Below, piece after piece: positions 1 to 6,790 of a DNA stretch of 9,948 nucleotides. The position numbers were made by a program, and so were the translations under genes. The notes below the pieces were generated by a model that ran no database searches, was not told where the DNA came from, and saw only the letters and a list, made by a program, of their open reading frames with translations. How positions within the stretch are numbered: the stretch's first letter is position 1; the number at the start of each line of letters is the position of its first letter. This stretch comes from Desulfobacteraceae bacterium (GTDB taxonomy: Bacteria > Desulfobacterota > Desulfobacteria > Desulfobacterales > Desulfobacteraceae): assembly GCA_030638935.1 (NCBI GenBank), contig DAOWDR010000526.1, forward strand, positions 1-9,948, in the 5' to 3' direction.

Positions 1-838
1 CATTGATGAGCTCGGCAACAATTTTTACCCCGTTGGAATCTGTGATATCCAGTGTTCGCTTTCCTTTAAAAGGGCCTGAGAGGCTTATGCCTTTATAGGT
101 ACCGGCAAATAGATACCCCCTGTCGCCAAAGTGGATTTCTTCGATATGGGCGATGACTTCTTCTTTTATTTTTTTTTCTTCGTCAATGGTGTATTTCCCA
201 TTGCCGATGACCCAGTCCAGGGGTTCAAAATATTTGACAAAGGAAATTTTTGGGACATGTACTCCAGGGTTTTCAGGCTTGTTCCAGTGGTAGGTGACAA
301 ATCCTTCCCCGGCCCTGGACCTGGCAGCAACAAGGATTTCTTTCATTATATATTTCCCCTGGCTGTCTTGAAGCCCCATGATATTAACCCCTTCAAGCTC
401 TGGGTTGTTCCGGTTCACGATTTCCGTGCCGTCCATGTCTTCTACAAAATAGTATCCCTTGCCATTATCCCATGCAGGCGCAAACAAGGCATCGTGAATC
501 AGTTTTTTTATATCTTCAAGGGCCAGGAGGTTTTTGTTTTTTCCATAGATATAGCCTGCTGTTTGAAAGGCTTCCCGGGTTCGGGACTCTACCTCCTGGC
601 GGACCCTGAATTCAACAAGGGCTTTTTGATGCTCAATATATTGGACTTCATGGTTGACCTGGGCTTTGATTGTTTCTTTCTGGGTGGAAACATAGATTTC
701 CCGGGCCCGGTTAAATTCGGTTTCCCTGTCTCTTAATTCCCCTCCCACCCAGAAATAGACCAGCAGGAGAACCAGGGACAGGTAAATCAGAGTCATGCTC
801 ATCCAGAATACATTGACAAGACTTTTTTGTCCGGCCAT
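1..838 (-). CDS. Membrane-anchored Cache-domain sensor protein (C-terminus outside window)
   Basis: This gene runs off the left edge; 279 residues are visible, read from ATG at 838. A short cytoplasmic start is followed by one hydrophobic segment (about residues 8-31, rich in Leu/Val). Next is a charged, probably helical stretch (about 35-95), then a Cache-type ligand-binding fold (about 100-218). Its signature pieces are GKGYYFVEDMDG at 127-138, PELEGVN at 146-152, GFVTYHW at 179-185, KISFVKYF at 197-204 and DWVIGNGKY at 208-216. A second lobe starts near 225 (HFGDRGYLFAG at 236-246), so the sensor is probably a double Cache. The N-terminal anchor with extracytoplasmic Cache fits a receptor whose output (histidine kinase, diguanylate cyclase or chemotaxis signalling domain) lies beyond the window; I cannot tell which. 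The ATG is preceded by only a weak GGA about 9 nt upstream. In-frame Met13 and Met15 would cut into the hydrophobic segment, so Met1 is preferred. It has its own candidate promoter at 893-922. The ligand is unknown. Confidence 0.85.
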   Translation of the reverse strand, partial: MAGQKSLVNVFWMSMTLIYLSLVLLLVYFWVGGELRDRETEFNRAREIYVSTQKETIKAQVNHEVQYIEHQKALVEFRVRQEVESRTREAFQTAGYIYGKNKNLLALEDIKKLIHDALFAPAWDNGKGYYFVEDMDGTEIVNRNNPELEGVNIMGLQDSQGKYIMKEILVAARSRAGEGFVTYHWNKPENPGVHVPKISFVKYFEPLDWVIGNGKYTIDEEKKIKEEVIAHIEEIHFGDRGYLFAGTYKGISLSGPFKGKRTLDITDSNGVKIVAELIN

Positions 839-892
839 GGTGAAATATCCATAATAGGATTAATAGATAATGGCAAATGGTTTGTGAAATCT

Positions 893-922
893 ACCTTAGC
901 AAGCCAGGTCTTTTATTGTCAA
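893..922 (-). promoter_or_regulatory. Candidate sigma-70 promoter for the Cache sensor gene
   Basis: On the minus strand there is a perfect -35 TTGACA (917-922), an 18-bp spacer and a -10-like TAAGGT (893-898) preceded by TGC, an extended -10. Transcription would start near 886, leaving a leader of about 47 nt before the ATG at 838. The -10 hexamer alone matches consensus at only 3 of 6 positions. The site lies in the 102-bp gap after pyrE, which supports separate transcription of the sensor gene. No clear terminator hairpin for pyrE is visible in the same gap. Confidence 0.55.
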
Positions 923-940
923 TGCAAAATAGGTGAAGTG

Positions 941-1609
941 CTAATTTGCCCCGTATTCTTCAAGATAGGCATCAATTTTCTCCTGCATGGCATCGTCTAA
1001 AATCACCCGGCCGTCAATAACTTTGTTATGGAGATAATCAGTGATTTCTGAAATGGTGACAATGGAAAAAATTGGGATGCCAAGGATTTTTTCTACTTCC
1101 TTTAAGGCGTTTTGGTCTGTTTTGCCCTTTTCCTGGCGGTTGACACTGATGACTATCCCTGTGACCTTTGGATCATCGCAGGCTTTCAGAATTTCTAAGG
1201 ATTCCCGGATCGCCTTGCCCGAGGTGATGACATCATCCACCAGGACGAGCCGTGTGCCGGCGGTTAAGGGCATTCCCACCACGGCACTTTTGTCTGCATA
1301 GGTTTTGGCTTCTTTCCGGTTAAAGACGTATCCTTTGTCAAGGCCCATGTCAGACAGGGCGGCTGCTGCGGTAATACACAAGGGAATTCCCTTATATGCC
1401 GGCCCGTATATCCCGTCAAAATCTTCTCCAAAGTGTTCCTGGACAGCTTTGGCATAATAGCTGCCAAGCCTCTTGATTTTACTGCCGGTGTCAAACATTC
1501 CCGTATTGATGAAGTAGGGGGCGATCCGGCCGCTTTTTAATTCAAATTCACCAAATTTTAAGGCCTTGCATCTAACTAAAAATTCAATAAATTCCTGTTG
1601 GTATGTCAT
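941..1609 (-). CDS. pyrE: Orotate phosphoribosyltransferase
   Basis: PyrE joins orotate to PRPP to give orotidine 5'-monophosphate, the fifth step of de novo pyrimidine synthesis, in the cytoplasm. The 222-residue protein is normal family length. Visible signatures are FELKSG (22-27, substrate-binding Lys25), FINTG (33-37), the GPAYKGIPL segment (69-77), the mobile-loop RKEAK (98-102) and the PRPP-binding motif LVLVDDVITSGKA (121-133), whose paired Asp residues contact the ribose. The start ATG has AAGGA 6-7 nt upstream. It follows pyrK by 33 bp and is the last gene of the pyrD-pyrK-pyrE unit, so it uses the orotate made by the two preceding gene products. No pyrF is present in the window, so OMP decarboxylation is encoded elsewhere. 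Confidence 0.95.
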   Translation of the reverse strand: MTYQQEFIEFLVRCKALKFGEFELKSGRIAPYFINTGMFDTGSKIKRLGSYYAKAVQEHFGEDFDGIYGPAYKGIPLCITAAAALSDMGLDKGYVFNRKEAKTYADKSAVVGMPLTAGTRLVLVDDVITSGKAIRESLEILKACDDPKVTGIVISVNRQEKGKTDQNALKEVEKILGIPIFSIVTISEITDYLHNKVIDGRVILDDAMQEKIDAYLEEYGAN

Positions 1610-1642
1610 GGTTTTTTCCTTGTTTTTTGTTTTTAAACCGGG

Positions 1643-2479
1643 TTATTGGCATCGCCATGAAAAATACTGGTCCATGGTAACGGGTTTCCCGGATTTTAGC
1701 AGTGCGGTTTTATTAAAATCATCCATGGTGCCAAGGCGCTTTGAGTCAAATACCGGTCCATCCTTGCACACCACTTGGTTTCCGCAGACGCAGGCCCCGC
1801 ACACACCAAATCCGCAGCGCATATACCGTTCCAAAGAAACCTGGCAGGGAATGTCAAAGGATTCGCAGAGAACAAAAATTTTGTGCATCATGATTTCAGG
1901 ACCGCAGGCATAGACCATTTCCAATGGTTTTTTTCCGGTTTTTTTCCGGGTTAAAATTTCCTGCTCCAGAAGATCTGTGACAAACCCTTTATGGCCTTGG
2001 CTGCCGTCATCGGTACAGATTTGCCGAAGGGTGTCAAACCTGTGGGGATACAGGATAAACTTTTTGGATCTGGCGCCGTGGATAAAAAGGATTTTATTAT
2101 TCTTTTTTTCAAGGGTTTCAACCAGGGGAGCCAGGGGGGCCATGCCGCAACCGCCGGCCACAACGGCAATGTTGGGGGAAAAGATGGTGTTGAAACCGTT
2201 GCCAAAGGGGCCCCGAAAACCCAAAAGGTCTCCTGGCTCCAGGGCCACGGCCTTTTTGGAAAAAAGACCTTTGGCTTCGATGGTGATGGCAAAGCAGGTT
2301 TCGGAGTGATGGGAAATTGTATAGGGTTTTTCGTCTATTCCCGGTATCCAGACCATGACAAACTGGCCTGGCTTGAAATCAAGGGAATAGTCAAAATACA
2401 GGGTGGCAAAGGCCTGGGAATTAAATTCTTTTTTAGCCACCCGGAGCATGATGGGGGCCTGGCTGGTAACTAATTTCAT
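1643..2479 (-). CDS. pyrK: Dihydroorotate dehydrogenase electron-transfer subunit (PyrK type)
   Basis: PyrK carries electrons from the FMN of PyrD to NAD+ through a 2Fe-2S cluster and FAD, forming the class 1B heterotetramer. The 278-residue chain shows the ferredoxin-reductase domain order: FAD-binding segment KPYTIS (51-56, in place of the common RPxSI), a nucleotide-binding glycine motif GGCGMAPLAPL (109-119), YACGPEIM (190-197), then a C-terminal 2Fe-2S site with Cys222, Cys227, Cys230 and Cys238 (C-x4-C-x2-C-x7-C). Extra Cys111 and Cys232 sit close to the cofactor sites. Its ATG overlaps the pyrD stop (ATGA), pointing to translational coupling and the 1:1 stoichiometry expected. NqrF is a remote relative with the 2Fe-2S domain at the other end; the C-terminal cluster and the pyrD overlap settle the identity. 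A sulfide dehydrogenase or NfnA-type subunit shares this fold but is unlikely in this context. Confidence 0.92.
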   Translation of the reverse strand: MKLVTSQAPIMLRVAKKEFNSQAFATLYFDYSLDFKPGQFVMVWIPGIDEKPYTISHHSETCFAITIEAKGLFSKKAVALEPGDLLGFRGPFGNGFNTIFSPNIAVVAGGCGMAPLAPLVETLEKKNNKILFIHGARSKKFILYPHRFDTLRQICTDDGSQGHKGFVTDLLEQEILTRKKTGKKPLEMVYACGPEIMMHKIFVLCESFDIPCQVSLERYMRCGFGVCGACVCGNQVVCKDGPVFDSKRLGTMDDFNKTALLKSGKPVTMDQYFSWRCQ

Positions 2480-3402
2480 TGGGCGCCCCTTTGCAATGGA
2501 TCATTTTTATGGGCAGATCCTAGGATATGATCAACAGTTGTGCCATGGGCGGTAAGCCAGGCCTCAAGTTCCTGGTTGACCAGGTCAAAAATGCCCATGC
2601 CCCGGTACCGGACTCCTGAACCAATGCCCACCAGGGTTGCCCCTGCCATGATCATTTCCACTGCATCTTCTCCCGTGGTGATTCCTCCCAGGCCGATGAT
2701 GGGGATGGAAACAGCCTTGTAGATATCATAGACACATCGAACGGCAATGGGCTTTATCATGGGGCCTGAAAGCCCACCTTTTTTAAATGCCAGTATGGGC
2801 ATTTGGGCTTCAATGTCAATGACCATGCCCGGCCCTGCCGTGTTAATGGCACAGATGGCGTCGGCACCGGCTTCTTCACAGGCTTTTGCAATTTTTGCAA
2901 TATCCGGGGCCTGGGGAGTCAGTTTGGCAATCAGGGGAATGTCTGTGACCTGTCTCACTGCCGAAACCACTTCAAAGGCGGATTCTTCGTTCACCCCGAA
3001 GATCATGCCGTGCTGTTCTGAATTGGGGCAGGAGATATTGATTTCAATGAAATCAGGGCTTTTGCCGGAGACAAATTTTGCCACGGTCCGGTATTCTTTT
3101 ACCGAGCCTCCATAGATACTGGCATTTAGGGGAAAATTTCTTTTTTCAAGGGCCTTCCACTCTTCTTCCATGTGGTTATAGCCCGGGGTGGGCAGGCCCA
3201 CGGCATTGATCATGCCGTGGCCTAGGTCAATGACCGTGGGGTTTTTATGCCCGTCCCTGGGGGCAGGTCCTATGGATTTCATGGTCACAAGGCCACATCC
3301 GCTTTCATGGACCCGTTCCAGAATCTCCTTATTGTTCCCAAGGACACCAGAGGCCAGCACCAGGGGATTTTTCAATTTTTTTCCGAGAAATCTAATTGTC
3401 AT
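2476..3402 (-). CDS. pyrD: Dihydroorotate dehydrogenase, class 1B catalytic subunit
   Basis: PyrD oxidises dihydroorotate to orotate with FMN in the cytoplasm and hands electrons to PyrK and then NAD+. The 308-residue TIM barrel shows LASGVLGNN (16-24), MKSIG (41-45), NAVGLPTPG (66-74), EINISCPNS (120-128) with catalytic-base Cys125, IAKLTP (158-163) with FMN-contacting Lys160, the INTAG segment (186-190), and the phosphate-binding IIGLGGI (235-241) and GIGSG (259-263). A Cys rather than Ser as the base, together with the adjacent pyrK, identifies class 1B. The NAVGLPTPGYNHM form differs a little from the common NAIGLQNPG and looks to me like a divergent subgroup. ATG is preceded by CAGGA 4-5 nt upstream. 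It heads the pyrD-K-E unit, 121 bp after nqrF, with a candidate promoter at 3487-3516. Confidence 0.95.
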   Translation of the reverse strand: MTIRFLGKKLKNPLVLASGVLGNNKEILERVHESGCGLVTMKSIGPAPRDGHKNPTVIDLGHGMINAVGLPTPGYNHMEEEWKALEKRNFPLNASIYGGSVKEYRTVAKFVSGKSPDFIEINISCPNSEQHGMIFGVNEESAFEVVSAVRQVTDIPLIAKLTPQAPDIAKIAKACEEAGADAICAINTAGPGMVIDIEAQMPILAFKKGGLSGPMIKPIAVRCVYDIYKAVSIPIIGLGGITTGEDAVEMIMAGATLVGIGSGVRYRGMGIFDLVNQELEAWLTAHGTTVDHILGSAHKNDPLQRGAQ

Positions 3403-3486
3403 GGTTCCTGTCCAATTTTAGTCCGGTCTATTTTATCTATTTGCTTTATTCTTTTGTTCTAGCGGCGCCTGTTCATACTGCGGCAC

Positions 3487-3516
3487 CTTTTAGCATATTC
3501 TGGGGATGGGTCACAA
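3487..3516 (-). promoter_or_regulatory. Candidate promoter for pyrD-pyrK-pyrE
   Basis: In the 121-bp gap between nqrF and pyrD the minus strand has TTGTGA (3511-3516, 4 of 6 to -35 consensus), an 18-bp spacer and TAAAAG (3487-3492, 4 of 6) with an upstream TGC that makes an extended -10. Transcription would start near 3480 and leave a leader of about 78 nt. Read-through from the nqr operon is also possible, because I see no convincing terminator after nqrF. No PyrR-type attenuator or pyrimidine riboswitch could be recognised in the leader. Two copies of GCGGCrCC (3462-3469 and 3480-3487) flank the predicted start. Confidence 0.4.
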
Positions 3517-3523
3517 TGGGCTT

Positions 3524-4729
3524 TTAAAATTTATCATAAAAAATCATTTCATCTTCCACCCCAAGATCGTAGAGGGCATTGATAATGGCATTAATCATGG
3601 GTGGGGGACCGCATAAATAAAATTCAATCTCTGTTGGATCTTCATGGCTGCACAGATAGGAATCGCATAAGTGTGTGTGGATAAACCCTGTCAGCCCGGT
3701 CCAATTGTCTTCGGGATCAGGATTGGAAAGGGCTATTTTGTAATCAAAATTTTCATGGCGCTGTTCCAGGTCTTTGAAAACTTCATCATAGAACATCTCT
3801 TTTTTGGACCGGGCCCCATACCAGAAAGATATTTTCCGTTGGGTGTTGATGCCATCCAGCTGGTGAAGGATATGGCTTCTCAAGGGGGCCATGCCGGCCC
3901 CTCCCCCGATAAAGCACATTTCATTTTCTGTATCTTTGGCCATGAAGTCCCCGTAGGGGCCGCTGATCTGGACCTTGTCCCGTGGTTCGAGGCCAAAAAC
4001 ATCGGAGGACCCGAACCCGGGCGGAATACCCTGGGTTCCAGGCGGCGGGGTGGCAATCCTGACATTCATCATCATGATCCCATTGTCATGGGGGGGGTTG
4101 GCCAGGGAATAGGCCCGGAAACCTGCTGTTTTCCCCCTTGCGGTCAGGGAGAGGAAATTGTATTTTTTCCATTCACTGACATATTTGCTTGCAATTTGAA
4201 AATCCTTGAAGGTTAAATCATATTCAGGAACGTCAATCTGGATATAGGCGCCTGCTTTGAAATCCATGAGAGTCTCAGGTTCCAACACCAATTCCTTGAT
4301 AAAGGTGGCCACATTATTGTTGGAGACCACACGTGCGTCTATTTTTTTTATGCCGAAAATGGATTCGGGAATTATAATCTCAAGATCTTCCTTTACCTTG
4401 AGCTGGCAGGAGAGGCGTTTGTTGGAAAGTTTGTCCCTGCGGCTTAAATGGGCAAGTTCCGTGGGCAGGATGCTTCCTCCGCCTGCGATCACCTCGCATT
4501 TGCACATGCCGCAGGAGCCTGATCCGCCACAGGCCGAGGGCAGGAAAATTTCCCGGGCTGACAATGCCGATAAAAGGGAGGGGTTGCCCGAAATTTTTAA
4601 GGATTTTTTCTTGTTAATGGTGATTTCATGTTCTCCCTGGCTTGTGACCTTGGCCTCCACAAAAAGCAGTACCGTTACCAGGGCAAAGATGACGCCTGAA
4701 AAGACCAGTATGCTGATAAGGTAAATCAA
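3524..4729 (-). CDS. nqrF: Na+-translocating NADH:quinone oxidoreductase subunit F
   Basis: NqrF is the NADH-oxidising entry point of Na+-NQR, anchored to the cytoplasmic face of the inner membrane. The 401 residues contain one N-terminal transmembrane helix (about 3-25). A 2Fe-2S domain follows with Cys67, Cys73, Cys76 and Cys108 in C-x5-C-x2-C...C spacing. The FAD site RAYSLAN is at 205-211, the NADH-binding GGGAGMAPLRS at 275-285 and YLCGPPPM at 371-378. Length matches the family. The start is TTG at 4729: no in-frame ATG or GTG lies close by, the TTG sits 3 nt after an almost perfect Shine-Dalgarno (4733-4743), and a later start would remove the membrane anchor. It is the last nqr gene, 12 bp after nqrE. 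A run of eight C on the coding strand (4090-4097) follows the FAD motif. Confidence 0.96.
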   Translation of the reverse strand: MIYLISILVFSGVIFALVTVLLFVEAKVTSQGEHEITINKKKSLKISGNPSLLSALSAREIFLPSACGGSGSCGMCKCEVIAGGGSILPTELAHLSRRDKLSNKRLSCQLKVKEDLEIIIPESIFGIKKIDARVVSNNNVATFIKELVLEPETLMDFKAGAYIQIDVPEYDLTFKDFQIASKYVSEWKKYNFLSLTARGKTAGFRAYSLANPPHDNGIMMMNVRIATPPPGTQGIPPGFGSSDVFGLEPRDKVQISGPYGDFMAKDTENEMCFIGGGAGMAPLRSHILHQLDGINTQRKISFWYGARSKKEMFYDEVFKDLEQRHENFDYKIALSNPDPEDNWTGLTGFIHTHLCDSYLCSHEDPTEIEFYLCGPPPMINAIINALYDLGVEDEMIFYDKF

Positions 4730-4732
4730 TTG

Positions 4733-4743
4733 CCACCTCCTTT
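4733..4743 (-). promoter_or_regulatory. Strong ribosome binding site that decides the TTG start of nqrF
   Basis: The minus strand reads AAAGGAGGTGG then CAA and TTG. The match to the 16S anti-Shine-Dalgarno is almost complete and it overlaps the TAA stop of nqrE (4742-4744), so ribosomes finishing nqrE are placed to re-initiate on nqrF. The strength of this site probably compensates for the weak TTG codon and may set subunit stoichiometry. Confidence 0.75.
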
Positions 4744-5350
4744 AAAGGGTAATTCCTGAGAACATCATAAATGTCATGGCCATGAGCCCTGCAATGATCA
4801 TGGTTATGCCGAATCCGTCAAGTCCCTTGGGAACATCGGCATATTGGGCTTTTTTCCGGATGGCCGCCATGGACACAATGGCCAGCATCCAGCCGGTTCC
4901 TGATCCTGCACCAAAAACAATGGATTCAACCAGGGTATAATTTCTTTCCACCATAAAAAGCGAGGTGCCCAGGATGGCGCAGTTGACGGCTATGAGGGGT
5001 AAAAACACCCCCAGGGTGGCATAGAGTAAAGGCGAATATTTATCGATGATCATTTCAACTGCCTGGACAAGGGCTGCAATGACGGCGATAAAGGTAATAA
5101 ATTTTAGAAAGCTTAAATCCAGGTCGGGCAGGCCTGCCCAGGACAAGGCACCGGGTGCCAGAAGACCGTGGTAGATCAACCAGTTCAAGGGGCTTGTGAC
5201 GGTGAGAACAAAGATAACGGCAAAGCCTAAGCCCGTTGCGGTTTCAATGTTTTTGGATACTGCTATAAAGGAACACATACCCAAAAAATATGCCAAAAGG
5301 ATATTTCCGATGAACACGGAATTGATAAACAGACTCAATAAATCACCCAT
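4742..5350 (-). CDS. nqrE: Na+-translocating NADH:quinone oxidoreductase subunit E
   Basis: NqrE is a six-helix integral membrane subunit that, with NqrD, encloses the intramembrane iron centre between the NqrF cluster and the FMN of NqrC. The 202-residue protein is almost entirely hydrophobic. It has the two half-site cysteines of the family: Cys26 in FLGMCSFIAVS (22-32) and Cys124 in FLPLIAVNCAILG (116-128). The LGMCSF form points to NqrE; the Rnf counterpart RnfA usually has CPF here. Other conserved stretches are QAVEMIIDKYSPLLY (96-110) and GAGSGTGWMLA, with its polar break in the fifth helix. The ATG has TAAGGAGT (5355-5362) 4 nt upstream, and the gene starts 38 bp after nqrD. All structural elements look intact. 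Confidence 0.96.
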   Translation of the reverse strand: MGDLLSLFINSVFIGNILLAYFLGMCSFIAVSKNIETATGLGFAVIFVLTVTSPLNWLIYHGLLAPGALSWAGLPDLDLSFLKFITFIAVIAALVQAVEMIIDKYSPLLYATLGVFLPLIAVNCAILGTSLFMVERNYTLVESIVFGAGSGTGWMLAIVSMAAIRKKAQYADVPKGLDGFGITMIIAGLMAMTFMMFSGITL

Positions 5351-5388
5351 TGCTACTCCTTACCTGGTTTTGTTTTTTTGTCTGATCC

Positions 5389-6021
5389 CTATTTTTTTTC
5401 ATGGGAGATCCCCGGCAAACTGTTCTTGAGCCAGAACAGCAGCCCGATAATGAAAAAAGCCCCCGGCGCCAATACCATGAGTCCCATGTTCTGGTAGCCG
5501 GCATCAAAAAAAAGTTGTGGAATAACGGGCAGGCCGAAGATTTTTCCCGATCCCAGCAATTCCCTTAAAAAGGCCACAAGAACCAGGATCAGGCCGTAGC
5601 CTATACCGTTGGCAATTCCGTCCACAAAGGAATCAACCGGGCCATTGGCCAGGGCAAAGGCTTCGGCCCTGCCCAGCACTATACAATTGGTAATGATTAA
5701 TCCCACAAAGATGGACAGCTGCTTGGAGGTATCGTAGAAAAAGGCCTTGAGCACCTCGTCGGTGACGATTACCAGGGAGGCAATTACGGCCAGCTCCACG
5801 ATTATACGGATATTGGAGGGTATTTTTTTGCGCAAAGAGGAGATGATCATACTGGAAAATGCAGTGACCACGGTCAGGGCAACGGCCATGACAAGGGCCG
5901 TGGACATCTTTACGGTGACGGCAAGGGCGGAACAGATGCCCAATACCTGGTAGGCCACGGGATTCTCTTTCCAGATACCCCTTACCAGTATTTCCATATA
6001 ATGGGTTTTATCTTTTAACAT
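5389..6021 (-). CDS. nqrD: Na+-translocating NADH:quinone oxidoreductase subunit D
   Basis: NqrD is the inverted-topology partner of NqrE in the membrane. Its 210 residues contain six predicted helices. The two iron-ligating cysteines are Cys30 in LGICSALAVT (27-36) and Cys113 in GLIITNCIVLGRAEAFA (107-123). The CSALAVT wording separates NqrD from RnfE, which normally has a CP at this point. The C-terminal part has FLRELLGSGKIFG, also characteristic of the family, and a charged tail (HEKK). ATG is preceded by AGGA 5 nt upstream. The gap from nqrC is 31 bp. Nothing is missing compared with family length of about 210. Confidence 0.96.
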   Translation of the reverse strand: MLKDKTHYMEILVRGIWKENPVAYQVLGICSALAVTVKMSTALVMAVALTVVTAFSSMIISSLRKKIPSNIRIIVELAVIASLVIVTDEVLKAFFYDTSKQLSIFVGLIITNCIVLGRAEAFALANGPVDSFVDGIANGIGYGLILVLVAFLRELLGSGKIFGLPVIPQLFFDAGYQNMGLMVLAPGAFFIIGLLFWLKNSLPGISHEKK

Positions 6022-6052
6022 GGGAGTCCTTTTTTGTTTGGGGGGTTGTCTT

Positions 6053-6790
6053 TTAATCTTTTCCCTTGGCAGTCAGTTTATTCTGGCGAAAGGTTATGGA
6101 GACGGCTTCATATCGGTCCAGGGTGGATTTTATGCCCTGGGAAAGATATTTGCCGGTCAGGGTGGCTCCGCTGATACCGTCCACATAATTTTCCTGGTCC
6201 TTTTCAGGCAAGTTTGCAACTTTTCCCTTGGCAATACCCACGGAGACAAATTTATTCTGGGAATTGAGTATTTTTTTCCCCTTGAAGTTTTTCTGGAACC
6301 AGGCACTTTCAATCTCTCCCCCCAGTCCCGGGGTCTCGGAATGACTGAACACTGAAAAACCGGACACGGTCTGGCCGTCATTTTTAAAGGCCAGGTATCC
6401 CTGGATTTTTCCCCATAGCCCCCGGCTGTTGACGGGTAGGATATACCCCTGGATCACATCATCGGTTTTATAAAAATACAAATGCAGGGAGTCCGGGCCC
6501 TCTTCCCCAAGAATTTTCCCCTGGCTGTCCACGGTCACCGCCTGGATATGGGTTTCGTATAGGGTTTTTATTTCTTCCCTGGGCGGTTTTTTGTTTGGGT
6601 CAATAAGGTTGGCTGCCTTGAGGAGATTGATTTTTTTGTCCAGCTCAATGTTCTCCTGCTGGAATCCTTTTAATCCGCTTGCAGCTGCCGTGATCAGCAG
6701 GCCGCAGATAAAGGAGATCATCAATGCAAATTTGATCACATTTATCCTGGAATTTTTGTCAGGCTTTGTTTTAGATATGGTTTCAGACAT
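6053..6790 (-). CDS. nqrC: Na+-translocating NADH:quinone oxidoreductase subunit C (covalent FMN)
   Basis: NqrC has one N-terminal transmembrane helix (about 18-40) and an extracytoplasmic FMN-binding domain that relays electrons between the NqrD/E iron centre and NqrB. In 245 residues the flavinylation motif is DGISGAT at 204-210, so FMN should be attached through a phosphoester to Thr210 by an ApbE transferase. GLWGKIQGYLAF (124-135) and SETPGLGGEI (151-160) are further family signatures. I chose ATG 6790 and not the longer reading from 6853: it has AGAGG 7-8 nt upstream, places the helix at the usual distance from the N-terminus, and gives an 8-bp overlap with nqrB instead of 71 bp. No apbE is in the window, so the flavin transferase must be supplied from elsewhere. 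Confidence 0.96.
   Translation of the reverse strand: MSETISKTKPDKNSRINVIKFALMISFICGLLITAAASGLKGFQQENIELDKKINLLKAANLIDPNKKPPREEIKTLYETHIQAVTVDSQGKILGEEGPDSLHLYFYKTDDVIQGYILPVNSRGLWGKIQGYLAFKNDGQTVSGFSVFSHSETPGLGGEIESAWFQKNFKGKKILNSQNKFVSVGIAKGKVANLPEKDQENYVDGISGATLTGKYLSQGIKSTLDRYEAVSITFRQNKLTAKGKD

Noticed and set aside
131..736. Plus-strand open frame of 201 codons rich in Phe, opposite the Cache sensor gene
   Set aside because: It is a shadow of the minus-strand gene. Its composition (FFFYFFFF runs) comes from the complementary A-rich lysine and glutamate codons, and the minus-strand frame has clear Cache motifs.
1991..2473. Plus-strand open frame of 160 codons inside pyrK
   Set aside because: It is antisense to an intact, well-recognised gene, has no ribosome site of note and matches no family I know.
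3462..3487. GCGGCGCC and GCGGCACC pair near the pyrD start of transcription, and a possible 6-bp hairpin between them
   Set aside because: The copies are direct repeats with an 18-bp period, which does not fit a typical dimer operator. The hairpin has one wobble pair, a 12-nt loop and no U tract, so it is neither a convincing operator nor a terminator.
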